In this document: one piece after another, positions 17,450 through 26,827 of the stretch
Layout: every line of letters begins with the position of its first letter
Position numbering within the stretch: the first letter of the stretch is position 1
NCBI GenBank assembly: GCA_013215465.1
Contig: JABSOW010000013.1
Span: 54,225 to 118,224, forward strand
DNA: 64,000 nucleotides
Source: Colwellia sp.
GTDB taxonomy: Bacteria > Pseudomonadota > Gammaproteobacteria > Enterobacterales > Alteromonadaceae
Reading direction: 5' to 3'
The notes under the pieces: model-generated
Seen by the model: only the letters and a program-made list of their open reading frames with translations
Told to the model about the DNA's origin: nothing
Databases searched by the model: none
Translations under genes and position numbers: made by a program

Positions 17450-18109
17450 ATGGGTATTTTTTCAAGGTTTACCGATATTATTAATTCTAATATTAATAAT
17501 TTATTAGATAAAGCTGAAGATCCGGCCAAAATGGTGCGTTTGATTATTCAAGAAATGGAAGATACTTTAGTTGAGGTGCGTTCAAGTTCAGCTAAAACTT
17601 TAGCAGATAAAAAAGAACTAACTCGTCGTGCGACTCGTTTTGAAAGTGAAGCGCAGCAATGGCAAGAAAAAGCGGAGTTAGCATTAAGTAAAGATCGGGA
17701 AGATCTAGCGCGTGCTGCCTTAGTCGAAAAGAAGAAAAGTAGCGAAAATGCACAAACATTGTTGCAAGAGTTAATGCATATTGAAGAGCATATCATTAAG
17801 CTTCAGGATGAAATTTCACAATTACAAGATAAGTTAGCCGATGCAAAAGCACGACAAAAAGCAATTATTATGCGAGAGAAAACAGTTAACTCTCGCTTAA
17901 AGGTTAAGAAAAATATTGATAGCAACAAAGTTAACGATGCCTTAAGTCGTTTTGATCGTTATGAACGAAAAATTGATGATATTGAAGGGCAAGTTGAATC
18001 GTATGATTTAGGGCGGAAATCGTTAGCGGATGAAATTGCTGAACTTGAAGCAGACGAAGAAGTAGATGATGAATTAGCTTCATTGAAAGCAAAAATGAAC
18101 AAAAAATAG
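17450..18109 (+). CDS. pspA: Phage shock protein A
   Basis: PspA is the ESCRT-III-like coiled-coil protein that binds PspF in unstressed cells and assembles on damaged inner membrane under stress. The 219 residues start MGIFSRFTDIINSNINNLLDKAEDP, the family hallmark. An amphipathic helix is followed by nearly continuous coiled coil. Length and charge pattern match E. coli PspA (222 residues). AGAGGAAG precedes the ATG. It is first in pspA-pspB-pspC, driven by the sigma-54-type promoter upstream. Confidence 0.96.
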   Translation: MGIFSRFTDIINSNINNLLDKAEDPAKMVRLIIQEMEDTLVEVRSSSAKTLADKKELTRRATRFESEAQQWQEKAELALSKDREDLARAALVEKKKSSENAQTLLQELMHIEEHIIKLQDEISQLQDKLADAKARQKAIIMREKTVNSRLKVKKNIDSNKVNDALSRFDRYERKIDDIEGQVESYDLGRKSLADEIAELEADEEVDDELASLKAKMNKK

Positions 18110-18219
18110 CATTAAGTTACGAGTTACTAGTTTCGAATAGCTATTGCAGAGCTGCGAGTTTTTCAGGTTGTTGGTTAAGTTTAGCGCTCAGTATCGAAGA
18201 AAAAATTAAGGGGAATACC

Positions 18220-18447
18220 GTGGAAGAGATCATTATGGCACCTGTCATTATTTTTTTGGTCATCGTTGCGCCAATATGGTTAGTGCTACATTACCGTAGT
18301 AAAGGGCAGACTAACCAAGGGCTTAGTGAAGAGGAATATATTCAGTTATCTGATTTATCAGAAATGGCAGACAAAATGGCCGATCGTATTAAAACCCTTG
18401 AAGCTATTTTAGATGTGGAGACGCCAAGTTGGAGGAATAAGTTATGA
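18220..18447 (+). CDS. pspB: Phage shock protein B
   Basis: PspB is a small inner-membrane protein that works with PspC to sense envelope stress. The 75-residue chain has one N-terminal membrane segment (about 6-24) and a cytoplasmic amphipathic helix with LSDLSEMADKMADRIKTLE. The start is GTG, supported by AAGGGG six bases upstream and by the 74-residue E. coli length; the first ATG, five codons later, lacks a ribosome binding site. It overlaps pspC by four bases (ATGA). Confidence 0.93.
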   Translation: MEEIIMAPVIIFLVIVAPIWLVLHYRSKGQTNQGLSEEEYIQLSDLSEMADKMADRIKTLEAILDVETPSWRNKL

Positions 18448-18905
18448 TTAAGCGCCGCGGTGAGTTATATCGTAATCCAAGCAAAGGTAAAATAGCGGGA
18501 GTTTGTTCTGGTATCGCTGATTACTTTGGTTGGGAAGCTTGGTTAGTAAGGATTTTGGTGGTGTCAGCTGTCTTGTTTGGTATGCCTTTTTTAATGTTCG
18601 CTTATCTTGCCGCTTGGTTTATTCTTGATAAAAACCCTAAAGAACAGGCTAAGTACAGTAAATATTACCAAGGTGGAGCATCAAAGTACTCACATGGTGA
18701 AAGGGTGAGTAAGCATGATGAATACGAACCTGTGCATGAATCGATAAAAGTTAAGGCTAGGGTGTGGCAATCAGGTGAACCACCTAAGCAGGCTTTTCAC
18801 GATATTCGCCGTAAATATTCTTTGCTAGAGAAACAGCTACAAGCGATTGAACAATATGTAACATCATCAGAATTTACGGTGGCAAGAGAGATAAATAAAT
18901 TGTGA
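18444..18905 (+). CDS. pspC: Phage shock protein C
   Basis: PspC is the inner-membrane partner of PspB that recruits PspA on stress. The 153 residues contain the PspC domain (RNPSKGKIAGVCSGIADYFG, about 11-30) and one hydrophobic segment (about 35-60). The charged C-terminal tail has predicted helical content (YSLLEKQLQAIEQY). It is about 34 residues longer than E. coli PspC, mainly in a linker after the membrane segment. It overlaps pspB by four bases. Confidence 0.93.
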   Translation: MIKRRGELYRNPSKGKIAGVCSGIADYFGWEAWLVRILVVSAVLFGMPFLMFAYLAAWFILDKNPKEQAKYSKYYQGGASKYSHGERVSKHDEYEPVHESIKVKARVWQSGEPPKQAFHDIRRKYSLLEKQLQAIEQYVTSSEFTVAREINKL

Positions 18906-19019
18906 TAATTTACGAGTATAGAGTTATGAGTTTAAAGTAAGGCTATTATTTCTTAAAAAAAATCATTACCATCAAACTATTCAATTATTAAGCTCTTTAA
19001 AATTCAGTTAAACAAAAGC

Positions 19020-20477
19020 ATGGCAATCATTAAAAAAAATCGCTTAGATAAACTTAAAAATAAAGCCAGTGAATTATTAAACCGTAGCCTAGATCAACAT
19101 ATTAATTTAGCCGTTACTGGGTTAAGTCGTAGTGGTAAAACTGCATTTATCACCTCACTTGTTAACCAATTAATCAATGAAGGTAACGGTAGTAAATTAA
19201 GTTTTTTTGATCCCGTTCATCACGGTAATTTTATTGCGGCGAAAAGAGTTCCACAAAAAAACCTGTCTATTCCTCGTTTTGATTATGATAAAGCAATATC
19301 ATCACTGACCAGTGAAAATCCCACCTGGCCTGAGCCTACTCATGGTATTAGTGAATTACGGTTAGCTATTCGTTATCAACCCAAAAAATCATTATTGAAA
19401 TATGCCACTGATATGGCAACCTTAACCCTAGATATTACCGATTACCCAGGGGAGTGGTTACTTGATTTACCTATGCTCAAGCAAACTTATGAGCAGTGGT
19501 CAGAGCAAACACAAGCATTATTGTCAGCACCGCCACGTCATAAACTCTCTCAAGAGTTTTTAACTAAAGTGGCACAAATAGATCCCTTTGGCGCAGCGGA
19601 TGAAGAATTATTAGCACAATTGTCCAAAGAATATACCGAGTTATTACATACCTTTCGTTATGAGTTGGGGTTATCGGTGATTCAACCGGGGCGATTTATT
19701 TTGCCTGCAGAGTTAGCTGGTGCGCCTATTTTAGAATTCTTTCCGTTTCCCAATTTCAATGAAATTGATGGCAACGATTATCAAAATGCTAGCGATGATA
19801 GTTTTATTGGTATGCTCAGATCTAGATATATTGAGTATAAAGAACAAGTAGTAAAAGTATTTTACCAACAACACTTTTTACGCTTTGATCGGCAAATTGT
19901 TTTAGCGGATTGTTTAACACCACTTAATGCTTGTTCAGACAATCGTGGCTCAGAAAGCTTTGCCGATTTACAACTAGCCATTGATATGATTTTAGAAAGC
20001 TATAGCTATGGTAAGTCAGGTTTATTTTCACGGTTATTCTCACCAAAAATTGATAAGTTATTATTTGCAGCGACCAAAGCAGATCATGTTACATCTGAGC
20101 AACATGCGCCAATGGTTTCTTTACTAAATCAACTTATATATCAAAGTAAACATAAGCTTAACTATGAAGCGATTGAAATGAAAACCCTCGCTATTGCTGC
20201 AGTGAAAAGTACTACATCGGGTAAAGCGCTGCACCAAGGGCAAAAGATCTCTGTTATTCAGGGCAATACTTTACCTAAAGGGCAAGAGTTGACCACAAAA
20301 GTTACGCTTTTTCCTGGTGCTGTTCCTGAAAAATTACCGGAAAAAGATTACTGGCAACAAAGTGCTTTTAATTTTATTAATTTTTTACCGATTACTGGGA
20401 TGGCAAAATATCAGCCTTTACCCCATATTCGTATGGATCAGGTATTACAATTCTTATTGGCGGACAAAATGATATGA
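19020..20477 (+). CDS. ycjX: YcjX family GTP-binding protein (DUF463)
   Basis: YcjX is a conserved P-loop protein of the psp regulon with an unclear cellular role. The 485-residue protein has the P-loop GLSRSGKT (34-41) and a switch-like DITDYPGEWLLDLP segment. It lies 114 bases after pspC and overlaps ycjF by four bases (ATGA). The pspC-ycjX-ycjF-tyrR order is the same as in E. coli, so psp-dependent transcription is likely. No clear Shine-Dalgarno precedes the ATG. Confidence 0.92.
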   Translation: MAIIKKNRLDKLKNKASELLNRSLDQHINLAVTGLSRSGKTAFITSLVNQLINEGNGSKLSFFDPVHHGNFIAAKRVPQKNLSIPRFDYDKAISSLTSENPTWPEPTHGISELRLAIRYQPKKSLLKYATDMATLTLDITDYPGEWLLDLPMLKQTYEQWSEQTQALLSAPPRHKLSQEFLTKVAQIDPFGAADEELLAQLSKEYTELLHTFRYELGLSVIQPGRFILPAELAGAPILEFFPFPNFNEIDGNDYQNASDDSFIGMLRSRYIEYKEQVVKVFYQQHFLRFDRQIVLADCLTPLNACSDNRGSESFADLQLAIDMILESYSYGKSGLFSRLFSPKIDKLLFAATKADHVTSEQHAPMVSLLNQLIYQSKHKLNYEAIEMKTLAIAAVKSTTSGKALHQGQKISVIQGNTLPKGQELTTKVTLFPGAVPEKLPEKDYWQQSAFNFINFLPITGMAKYQPLPHIRMDQVLQFLLADKMI

Positions 20478-21574
20478 ATAAAGGTAATAAAACAACCGAT
20501 GTAAAAACCCACCAACAGCAAATACTGTTTGCTGATAATGAATTACTAAATGAGCAAGTTACGAATAAAAAAGTAAAGACCAGTCAAGATGACAAACAAG
20601 TGATATTTGATAATCAAGATTACTTACCAATAGATGAACAAAAAGAGCTACCGACACTAGTAAATGAACAAACATTAGCAAAAAATTTAGCGGCAATAAA
20701 ATCTAAACCTCGTTGGTTATGGCGTATCGCGTTAACGTTACTTGTTGGGGTGATTGGTGTTGAAACGTTTGATTTTTTTGTCACTGGCTTTGTCAATTCG
20801 CCAATAATGACTAGTGTCTATGCCGTTATTTTATCTTGTTTAGTAATGCTTGCTTCTTCAAGCGTATTCGGTGAATGGTCAACCTTACGACAGTTTAAAG
20901 GCAGAGAAAAATTAAAACAGCAAGCTTGTGAGTTACTCTCACATAACTCGCGAACTAAAGAGCAAAATATTAGCGCACTGGATGTAAAAAACTTTTGTCA
21001 ACAAATCAGTGAAAACTTACCTTGTGATCTTGTTTCAGAGCAAGAGCAAGCATGGCAAGATGCGCTAAATGCCCAATACAGTGACAGTGAGTTATTACAA
21101 TTTTATTCGCGTGTAGTCCTCACTAAGGTAGATGAAAAAGCGATGGCTGAAATTGCCAAGTTTTCAACAGAAGCCGTGGTTTTGGTTGCTTTGAGTCCTG
21201 TAGCATTAATAGATATGTTGATTATTTTATCGCGTAATCTACGTATGATTAATAAAGTTGCGCTCTTGTATGGTATAAAACTAGGGTATTGGAGCAGAAT
21301 AAAGCTGATCCGGCAGGTGTTTGTTAACATGGTTTATGCTGGTGCTAGTGAGCTTATTACTGATTTTGGCTCGGATATGATCGGTGCTGATTTACTCGGT
21401 AAGCTTTCTGGGCGTTTGGCCCAAGGATTAGGAGCGGGTATGTTAACGGCTCGTTTAGGTGTTAAAACTATGCAGTTATGCCGTCCTATTCCTTTTAAAG
21501 ATAAACCTAAGTTGGCTGATGTTCGAAAAGAGATGTTAAGTACCATCAAGGGTTTACTTAGTGGTAAAAGTTAA
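20474..21574 (+). CDS. ycjF: YcjF family membrane protein (DUF697)
   Basis: YcjF is an inner-membrane protein of unknown function, always paired with YcjX. The 366 residues have a polar N-terminus of about 75 residues, two membrane segments (about 78-122), then a cytoplasmic helical domain and a C-terminal DUF697 region with further hydrophobic helices (VVLVALSPVALIDMLIILSRNLRMI). It overlaps ycjX by four bases. Confidence 0.9.
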   Translation: MNKGNKTTDVKTHQQQILFADNELLNEQVTNKKVKTSQDDKQVIFDNQDYLPIDEQKELPTLVNEQTLAKNLAAIKSKPRWLWRIALTLLVGVIGVETFDFFVTGFVNSPIMTSVYAVILSCLVMLASSSVFGEWSTLRQFKGREKLKQQACELLSHNSRTKEQNISALDVKNFCQQISENLPCDLVSEQEQAWQDALNAQYSDSELLQFYSRVVLTKVDEKAMAEIAKFSTEAVVLVALSPVALIDMLIILSRNLRMINKVALLYGIKLGYWSRIKLIRQVFVNMVYAGASELITDFGSDMIGADLLGKLSGRLAQGLGAGMLTARLGVKTMQLCRPIPFKDKPKLADVRKEMLSTIKGLLSGKS

Positions 21575-21608
21575 AGTCTGCAAATATCCTTTTGTTAGGC
21601 TTTTTTAT

Positions 21609-21626
21609 TGTAAAAATTAGTTTACA
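21609..21626 (+). promoter_or_regulatory. Strong TyrR box upstream of tyrR
   Basis: TGTAAA-N6-TTTACA is the exact consensus of a strong TyrR box, and the palindrome extends one base further on each side (T...A within ATTGTAAA and TTTACAAT). It lies 43 bases before the tyrR start. Negative autoregulation of tyrR is known in E. coli. Confidence 0.85.
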
Positions 21627-21668
21627 ATAGCTTTTTTATTTGAGCTACTCGATAAAAGGGCTTCTTGC

Positions 21669-23237
21669 ATGCGTTTGGAAATTACTTGTCATGATCGTGT
21701 TGGTATGGGGCAAAAAATATTAGGTATTTTTGTTGAACACGGTATAAATGTTCGTGGTATTGAATTTAAACAATCCGGCAGGATTTTCATCAATACTCCA
21801 GATTTAGAATTCACTGATCTACAAACTTTTATGCCTCAATTACGTTTACTTGAAGGTGTTGATGATGTAAGAACTGCGCCTTATATGCCCTCTGAACGTG
21901 AGCGTAATGAATTGGTTACGTTAATTAAAACCTTTCCAGATCCTTTTATTTCTCTTGATGTTAAAGGTAATATTCGTATTGTTAATAATATCGCCTCTTC
22001 AATTATGGGATGTAATGAAGAAACAGTTAAAGGTCAGCATATTAGTCAATGGCTTAAAGGCTTTAACTTTACTCGTTGGTTAGATAATGCCGAGGTATTC
22101 GCGCAAACCCGTCGTTTAAAATTTCAAGGGGAAGATTTCGTTGCCGATATTATGCCTATTCATGTTGCCAAAGAGAGCGATGAAACCGTAGGAAAAAATA
22201 AATATATATTGGCTGGCGCTGTGCTTATTCTTAAATCTGAAGCGCGACTAGGCCAGCAAATAAATGCCTTTAAAGAGCCAAATAAAAATACTTTTTCAGG
22301 TATACAAGCTAGCAGTAGTGGTATGCGTAAAGTTATTCGTGAAGCTAAACGTATGTCTCAACTTGATGCATCTATTTTGATTATAGGTGAAACCGGCACA
22401 GGTAAAGAACTATTAGCTCGCGCATGTCATGCCGCGAGTGAACGAGCAGAACAACCCTTTATGACACTTAATTGTGCCGCTTTACCTGATGATGTTGCTG
22501 AATCCGAATTGTTTGGCGTTGGTGAGAAAGATCATGAAGAAAGTAAACGAGGCATTTTTGAGCTTGCCGATGGTGGTAGTGTTTTTCTTGATGAAGTAGG
22601 TGAGATGTCAACTAAACTTCAAAGTAAACTGTTACGTGTTATTCAAAATGGTAGCTTTAGACGAGTTGACTCAGAAAAAGAAGTTACGGTAAATGTACGT
22701 ATTATTAGTTCAACAAACAAAGACTTACTTAATTTAGTGGCTATTGGTGAATTTAGAGAAGATCTCTATTATCGCTTGAATGTGTTTGGTTTAAATATTC
22801 CGCCATTAAGAGAACGTCGCAATGATATTCTACCATTAACTGAATTTTTTATCGTTCATGCGGGGCAGAAAATCGGTCGTTCAAATTTAAAACTAACACC
22901 AGAATGTCGTGACTTTATTGAGCATTATCCATGGCCAGGGAATGTCAGGCAATTAGAAAATGTTTTAATAAGGTCTGTTTCATTGCTTGAAGGAGATGAA
23001 ATTGAAATAGAACATTTACAGCTTCCTGCTTATACTCGTGAACATGGTTATTTAGAGCAAGAGTTTGAAGGAACTTTAGATGCGGCCGTTAAAAACTTTG
23101 AAGCTGATTTATTACGCAAGCTTTATCCTGCCTACCCAAGTACTAGACAATTAGCAAAAAAACTTGGTTTAAGCCATACCGCTATCGCGAACAAATTGCG
23201 AGAGTATGATATTAATAAAAAAACTATCAAAATCTAG
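21669..23237 (+). CDS. tyrR: Aromatic amino acid metabolism transcriptional regulator TyrR
   Basis: TyrR binds aromatic amino acids and ATP and controls their synthesis, transport and, in marine gammaproteobacteria, degradation. The 522-residue protein has an ACT domain (1-70), a PAS domain (about 78-190), an AAA+ domain with Walker A GETGTGKE (240-247) and a C-terminal helix-turn-helix (TRQLAKKLGLSHTAIANKL). The region that would hold GAFTGA reads GVGEKDHEESKRG, so it should not drive sigma-54, as is known for TyrR. A perfect TyrR box lies upstream, and fahA-maiA follow. Confidence 0.95.
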   Translation: MRLEITCHDRVGMGQKILGIFVEHGINVRGIEFKQSGRIFINTPDLEFTDLQTFMPQLRLLEGVDDVRTAPYMPSERERNELVTLIKTFPDPFISLDVKGNIRIVNNIASSIMGCNEETVKGQHISQWLKGFNFTRWLDNAEVFAQTRRLKFQGEDFVADIMPIHVAKESDETVGKNKYILAGAVLILKSEARLGQQINAFKEPNKNTFSGIQASSSGMRKVIREAKRMSQLDASILIIGETGTGKELLARACHAASERAEQPFMTLNCAALPDDVAESELFGVGEKDHEESKRGIFELADGGSVFLDEVGEMSTKLQSKLLRVIQNGSFRRVDSEKEVTVNVRIISSTNKDLLNLVAIGEFREDLYYRLNVFGLNIPPLRERRNDILPLTEFFIVHAGQKIGRSNLKLTPECRDFIEHYPWPGNVRQLENVLIRSVSLLEGDEIEIEHLQLPAYTREHGYLEQEFEGTLDAAVKNFEADLLRKLYPAYPSTRQLAKKLGLSHTAIANKLREYDINKKTIKI

Positions 23238-23368
23238 CTAGTACCTATCCTTTTTCTGCATGGCTTATTGAATGTTCAAAAAGCCAATTGGCGCACATCC
23301 ACGGGCTATAACTTCCTTTAAACTGAATCATTGAGCTTAAATAAAACTTATTTTTAATGATTTTATCA

Positions 23369-23400
23369 GTGGAAAAAATGATGTAAAGAATTTTTTCCAC
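23369..23400 (+). promoter_or_regulatory. Perfect 11-bp inverted repeat with a weak TyrR-like box before fahA
   Basis: GTGGAAAAAAT (23369-23379) is repeated in inverse at 23390-23400 around a 10-base loop. TGTAAA-N6-TTTCCA (23382-23399) inside it matches the TyrR consensus in 11 of 12 specified bases. It could be a TyrR operator for fahA-maiA, a hairpin ending tyrR transcription, or both. Confidence 0.45.
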
Positions 23401-23490
23401 CACTACATCCTTTCTCTTTTCTGATTACTTGAGGCTTGAAGCTAAACCCGTAGAATTAGTGGCATAACTTATAAAATATAAAGGTCACTT

Positions 23491-24477
23491 ATGAAATTAG
23501 CTACTCTTAAAAATAATACGCGTGATGGTCAATTGGTCGTTGTTAATAGAACGCTTGATAAAGCGGTTGTTGTCGCTGATATTGCCCTAACGCTTCAAGA
23601 TGCATTAGATGATTGGCAAGCTATTTCACCTAAACTAGAGATTGTTTATACAGCACTTAATAAGGGTGAAATTAGCAATGCTATTGCTTTTGAGCAAGCA
23701 CAATGTGAGTCACCGCTACCTAGAGCTTATCAGTGGGCAGATGGTAGCGCTTATGTGAACCATGTTGAGCTAGTACGTAAAGCGCGTAATGTAGAGATGC
23801 CAGATACTTTCTGGACTGAACCTTTAATGTATCAAGGTGGCTCAGATGCTTTTATTGGTCCACGCGATGAAATAAAGGTTGCATCGGAAAGCTTTGGTAT
23901 TGATTTTGAATCAGAAGTTGCGGTAATAACGGATGATGTGCCAATGGGGGCATCAGTAGAGCAAACTGCACAGCATATTAAATTATTAATGCTAGTTAAT
24001 GATGTCTCATTACGTAACTTAATTCCCGGAGAGTTAGCGAAAGGTTTTGGATTTTTTGGCTCAAAGCCATCTAGTGCCTTTTCTCCTGTTGCTATTACAC
24101 CTGATGAACTAGGGCAGGCGTGGGATGGTGCGAAATTACATTTACCACTCACTACTCACTTAAATAATGACTTGTTCGGTCAGCCAAGTTGTGGTGTTGA
24201 TATGACCTTTGATTTTCCAACTATTGTGGCTCATGCAGCAAAAACACGCCCATTATCAGCGGGCTGTATTGTTGGCTCTGGTACTATTTCAAACTATGAT
24301 CGCTCTGCCGGCTCAAGTTGTTTGGCTGAAAAACGTATGTTAGAAATAATTGCTGATGGTAAGCCAAGTACTGAATTTATGAAGTTTGGCGATTGCGTAC
24401 GCATTGAAATGTTTGATAAAAATGGCAACAGTATTTTTGGCGCGATAGAGCAGACAGTGGTTGAATACAAAAGCTAA
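23491..24477 (+). CDS. fahA: Fumarylacetoacetate hydrolase family protein
   Basis: This enzyme splits fumarylacetoacetate to fumarate and acetoacetate, the last step of tyrosine degradation. The 328-residue chain has the FAH fold signature with metal ligands in the DFESEVAVITDDVP stretch (about 133-146). GSGTISNYDRSAGSSCLAEKR follows in the C-terminal part. AAAGG precedes the ATG. It lies between tyrR and maiA, which supports the tyrosine-pathway assignment over other FAH-family roles. Confidence 0.88.
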   Translation: MKLATLKNNTRDGQLVVVNRTLDKAVVVADIALTLQDALDDWQAISPKLEIVYTALNKGEISNAIAFEQAQCESPLPRAYQWADGSAYVNHVELVRKARNVEMPDTFWTEPLMYQGGSDAFIGPRDEIKVASESFGIDFESEVAVITDDVPMGASVEQTAQHIKLLMLVNDVSLRNLIPGELAKGFGFFGSKPSSAFSPVAITPDELGQAWDGAKLHLPLTTHLNNDLFGQPSCGVDMTFDFPTIVAHAAKTRPLSAGCIVGSGTISNYDRSAGSSCLAEKRMLEIIADGKPSTEFMKFGDCVRIEMFDKNGNSIFGAIEQTVVEYKS

Positions 24478-24641
24478 CATGATGACAATTCCCCCTCCTT
24501 TAAGGGCCGGGGATTATATTTTTGATGGCTGCCATTTTGGTATTCTCTTTATCTAAAATTTTATGCGCTAGTCTCTTAGGGTAAACTTCTAAAAAGGGGC
24601 TGTAGCTGAAATGTACAATTCAATAATGTTATGGGATTAAT

Positions 24642-25283
24642 ATGAAGCTTTATGGTTATTGGCGTTCAACTGCCGCTTACAGAGTGCGTATTGCGTTACA
24701 TCTTAAAGGTATTCGTTTTGACAGTGTTTCAGTACACTTAGTTGCAAATGGTGGTGAGCAACATCATGAAAATTATGTCGCCATCAATCCAAATCATTTA
24801 GTGCCAACCTTAATTGATGGCGATTTTTCACTGCATCAATCATTGGCAATTATTGACTATTTAGAAGCAAAAGAATTAGGTTTGTCTTTATATCCAGATA
24901 ATGTGCAAGCTCGCGCTAAAGTACAGGCATTGGCATTAGATATCGCTTGTGAAATTCACCCACTAAATAACTTACGTGTTCAGCAGTATTTAGCCACAGA
25001 GCTTAAGTTAAAAAATGAAGCTAAAGCAGCATGGGTAGATCATTGGATGGCCCTAGGATTTAGTGCCATTGAAAAACAACTCGTGCAAAGTGCTGGCTGT
25101 TATTGTTTCCAAGATAAAATAACCGTCGCTGATATTTGTTTGGTCGCACAAGTTTATAATGCGACGCGCTTTAATGTTGATATGAGCGCCTATCCTTGTA
25201 TTAACCAAGTGGTGGATAATTGTAATAAGCTTGCCGCTTTTCAGTTAGCATTGCCTGAAAATCAAGAAGATGCACAGACATAA
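24642..25283 (+). CDS. maiA: Maleylacetoacetate isomerase (zeta-class GST)
   Basis: MaiA isomerises maleylacetoacetate to fumarylacetoacetate with glutathione. The 213 residues start with the zeta-class signature YWRSTAAYRVRIALHLKG, containing the catalytic Ser/Thr region. The glutathione-binding NPNHLVPTLIDG and LHQSLAIIDYLE follow, then the helical C-domain. It supplies the substrate of the upstream fahA product. A strong bidirectional terminator follows. Confidence 0.92.
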   Translation: MKLYGYWRSTAAYRVRIALHLKGIRFDSVSVHLVANGGEQHHENYVAINPNHLVPTLIDGDFSLHQSLAIIDYLEAKELGLSLYPDNVQARAKVQALALDIACEIHPLNNLRVQQYLATELKLKNEAKAAWVDHWMALGFSAIEKQLVQSAGCYCFQDKITVADICLVAQVYNATRFNVDMSAYPCINQVVDNCNKLAAFQLALPENQEDAQT

Positions 25284-25337
25284 AAGACTTTGAGCAACTA
25301 TTTGAATAATGACGGCTAAATAGGTATAGAAACAGGC

Positions 25338-25370
25338 ATAAAAAAGAGATCGTTATGATCTCTTTTTTAT
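25338..25370. terminator. Bidirectional terminator between maiA and serA
   Basis: Perfect 14-bp arms (25338-25351 and 25357-25370) enclose GTTAT, with A-rich and T-rich outer parts, so it can serve both the plus-strand fahA-maiA and the minus-strand serA. Confidence 0.92.
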
Positions 25371-25392
25371 TGCGGAGTTGTTAGTTGATTGC

Positions 25393-26628
25393 TTAATGCA
25401 ATATTCTTGCGCGGATAGTACCATCAATTGCTTTTAATGCTTTAAGTGCTTGGGCACTATCAGCAGACTCAATATCAATAACCACATAACCAATTTTATC
25501 ATCAGTTTGTAAATACTGAGCCGCAATGTTAATACTATGCTCAGCAAATGCCTGGTTAATTTTCGTCAATACACCCGGTTGATTGTGGTGAATGTGTAAT
25601 AACCGACTGGCATTAACGTGCTGTGGTAGTGATACTTCTGGAAAGTTAACCGCGGATAAGCTTGAGCCATTGTCTGAATATTTGGCTAATTTACTTGCTA
25701 CTTCTAAACCAATGTTTTCCTGGGCTTCTTTAGTACTTCCGCCAATATGTGGTGTTAAAATTACATTATCAAAACCACGCAACGGTGATACAAACTCATC
25801 ATCATTACCCTTTGGTTCAACAGGGAATACGTCGATGGCAGCGCCAGCTACTTTTTTCTGAGTTAACGCTTCTGCTAAGGCATCAATGTCAACAACAGTG
25901 CCACGCGAAGCATTAATAAATATTGCCCCAGGTTTCATGGCTTCAAATTGAGCAGCGCCAATCATGTATCGTGTATGCGGTGTTTCCGGCACGTGCAAAC
26001 TCACTACATCGGCTTCGCCAAGTAAAGTATTTAATGAGTCAGCTTGACTAGCATTACCTAAAGGTAGCTTGGTTTCAATATCATAAAAACGTACACGCAT
26101 GCCTAATGTTTCAGCCAAAATACCAAGTTGGGTACCAATGTGACCGTAACCAATAATACCTAAGGTTTTACCGCGAGCTTCTACTGAGCCTACTGCTGAT
26201 TTAAGCCATTCTCCACGGTGTGCTTTAGCACTTTTTTCAGGAATACCACGAAGTAATAATAAGGTTTCACCTAGTACTAACTCTGCTACTGAGCGAGTAT
26301 TTGAAAACGGCGCATTGAAAACAGGAATACCTAGTTTCTGTGCTGCAATGGTATCAACTTGGTTGGTGCCAATACAAAAACAGCCAATAGCCACTAGTTT
26401 TTTAGCATGGCTTAATACTTCAGCATTTAATTGAGTACGCGAGCGAATACCAACAAAGTGTACACTGGCAATTTTTTCAATTAAATCGGACTCATTTAGT
26501 GAGGTTTTAATATACTCTATATTCGAATAGCCTTTTGCTTTAAGCTCTTCAAGGGCACTTTGATGCACACCTTCAAGTAATAAAATTTTAATTTTGTCTT
26601 TTGCTAATGAATTTTTATTTGTGGTCAT
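25393..26628 (-). CDS. serA: D-3-phosphoglycerate dehydrogenase
   Basis: SerA oxidises 3-phosphoglycerate to 3-phosphohydroxypyruvate with NAD, the first step of serine synthesis. The 411-residue protein has the NAD-binding GYGHIGTQLGILAETLGM (about 160-177), the catalytic Arg in ASRGT, and the His/Glu pair (FPVEPKG and LTPHIGGST). A C-terminal ACT domain for serine feedback completes it (HHNQPGVLTKINQAF). Length and layout equal E. coli SerA. An inserted MITE-like element separates it from rpiA upstream. Confidence 0.96.
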   Translation of the reverse strand: MTTNKNSLAKDKIKILLLEGVHQSALEELKAKGYSNIEYIKTSLNESDLIEKIASVHFVGIRSRTQLNAEVLSHAKKLVAIGCFCIGTNQVDTIAAQKLGIPVFNAPFSNTRSVAELVLGETLLLLRGIPEKSAKAHRGEWLKSAVGSVEARGKTLGIIGYGHIGTQLGILAETLGMRVRFYDIETKLPLGNASQADSLNTLLGEADVVSLHVPETPHTRYMIGAAQFEAMKPGAIFINASRGTVVDIDALAEALTQKKVAGAAIDVFPVEPKGNDDEFVSPLRGFDNVILTPHIGGSTKEAQENIGLEVASKLAKYSDNGSSLSAVNFPEVSLPQHVNASRLLHIHHNQPGVLTKINQAFAEHSINIAAQYLQTDDKIGYVVIDIESADSAQALKALKAIDGTIRARILH

Positions 26629-26827
26629 AAGGGGTCGCTTCGCTTGTTAAGTTGGCACTTATATTTTTGAATACGTAAATCATAGCCAGGTTTTAACAAA
26701 AACCAATTCCGTTTAGATGGCTAGATATCTATAATTCAAATAAGATAGCATATAGTGTATAAACTCTAAAGTAGTTATTTAGCCTAAATGGATAAAAACT
26801 CAAGCTAGTTAGATGAATATACACAGG

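Noticed and set aside
18110..18219. Repeated GAGTTACGAGTT-like words near pspA and after pspC
   Set aside because: Short AT-rich similarity to the dacA-side terminator; no clear palindrome or unit boundary.
24487..24515. Terminator between fahA and maiA
   Set aside because: Only about five base pairs (CCCC/GGGG plus one) with a T-rich tail; too weak to call.
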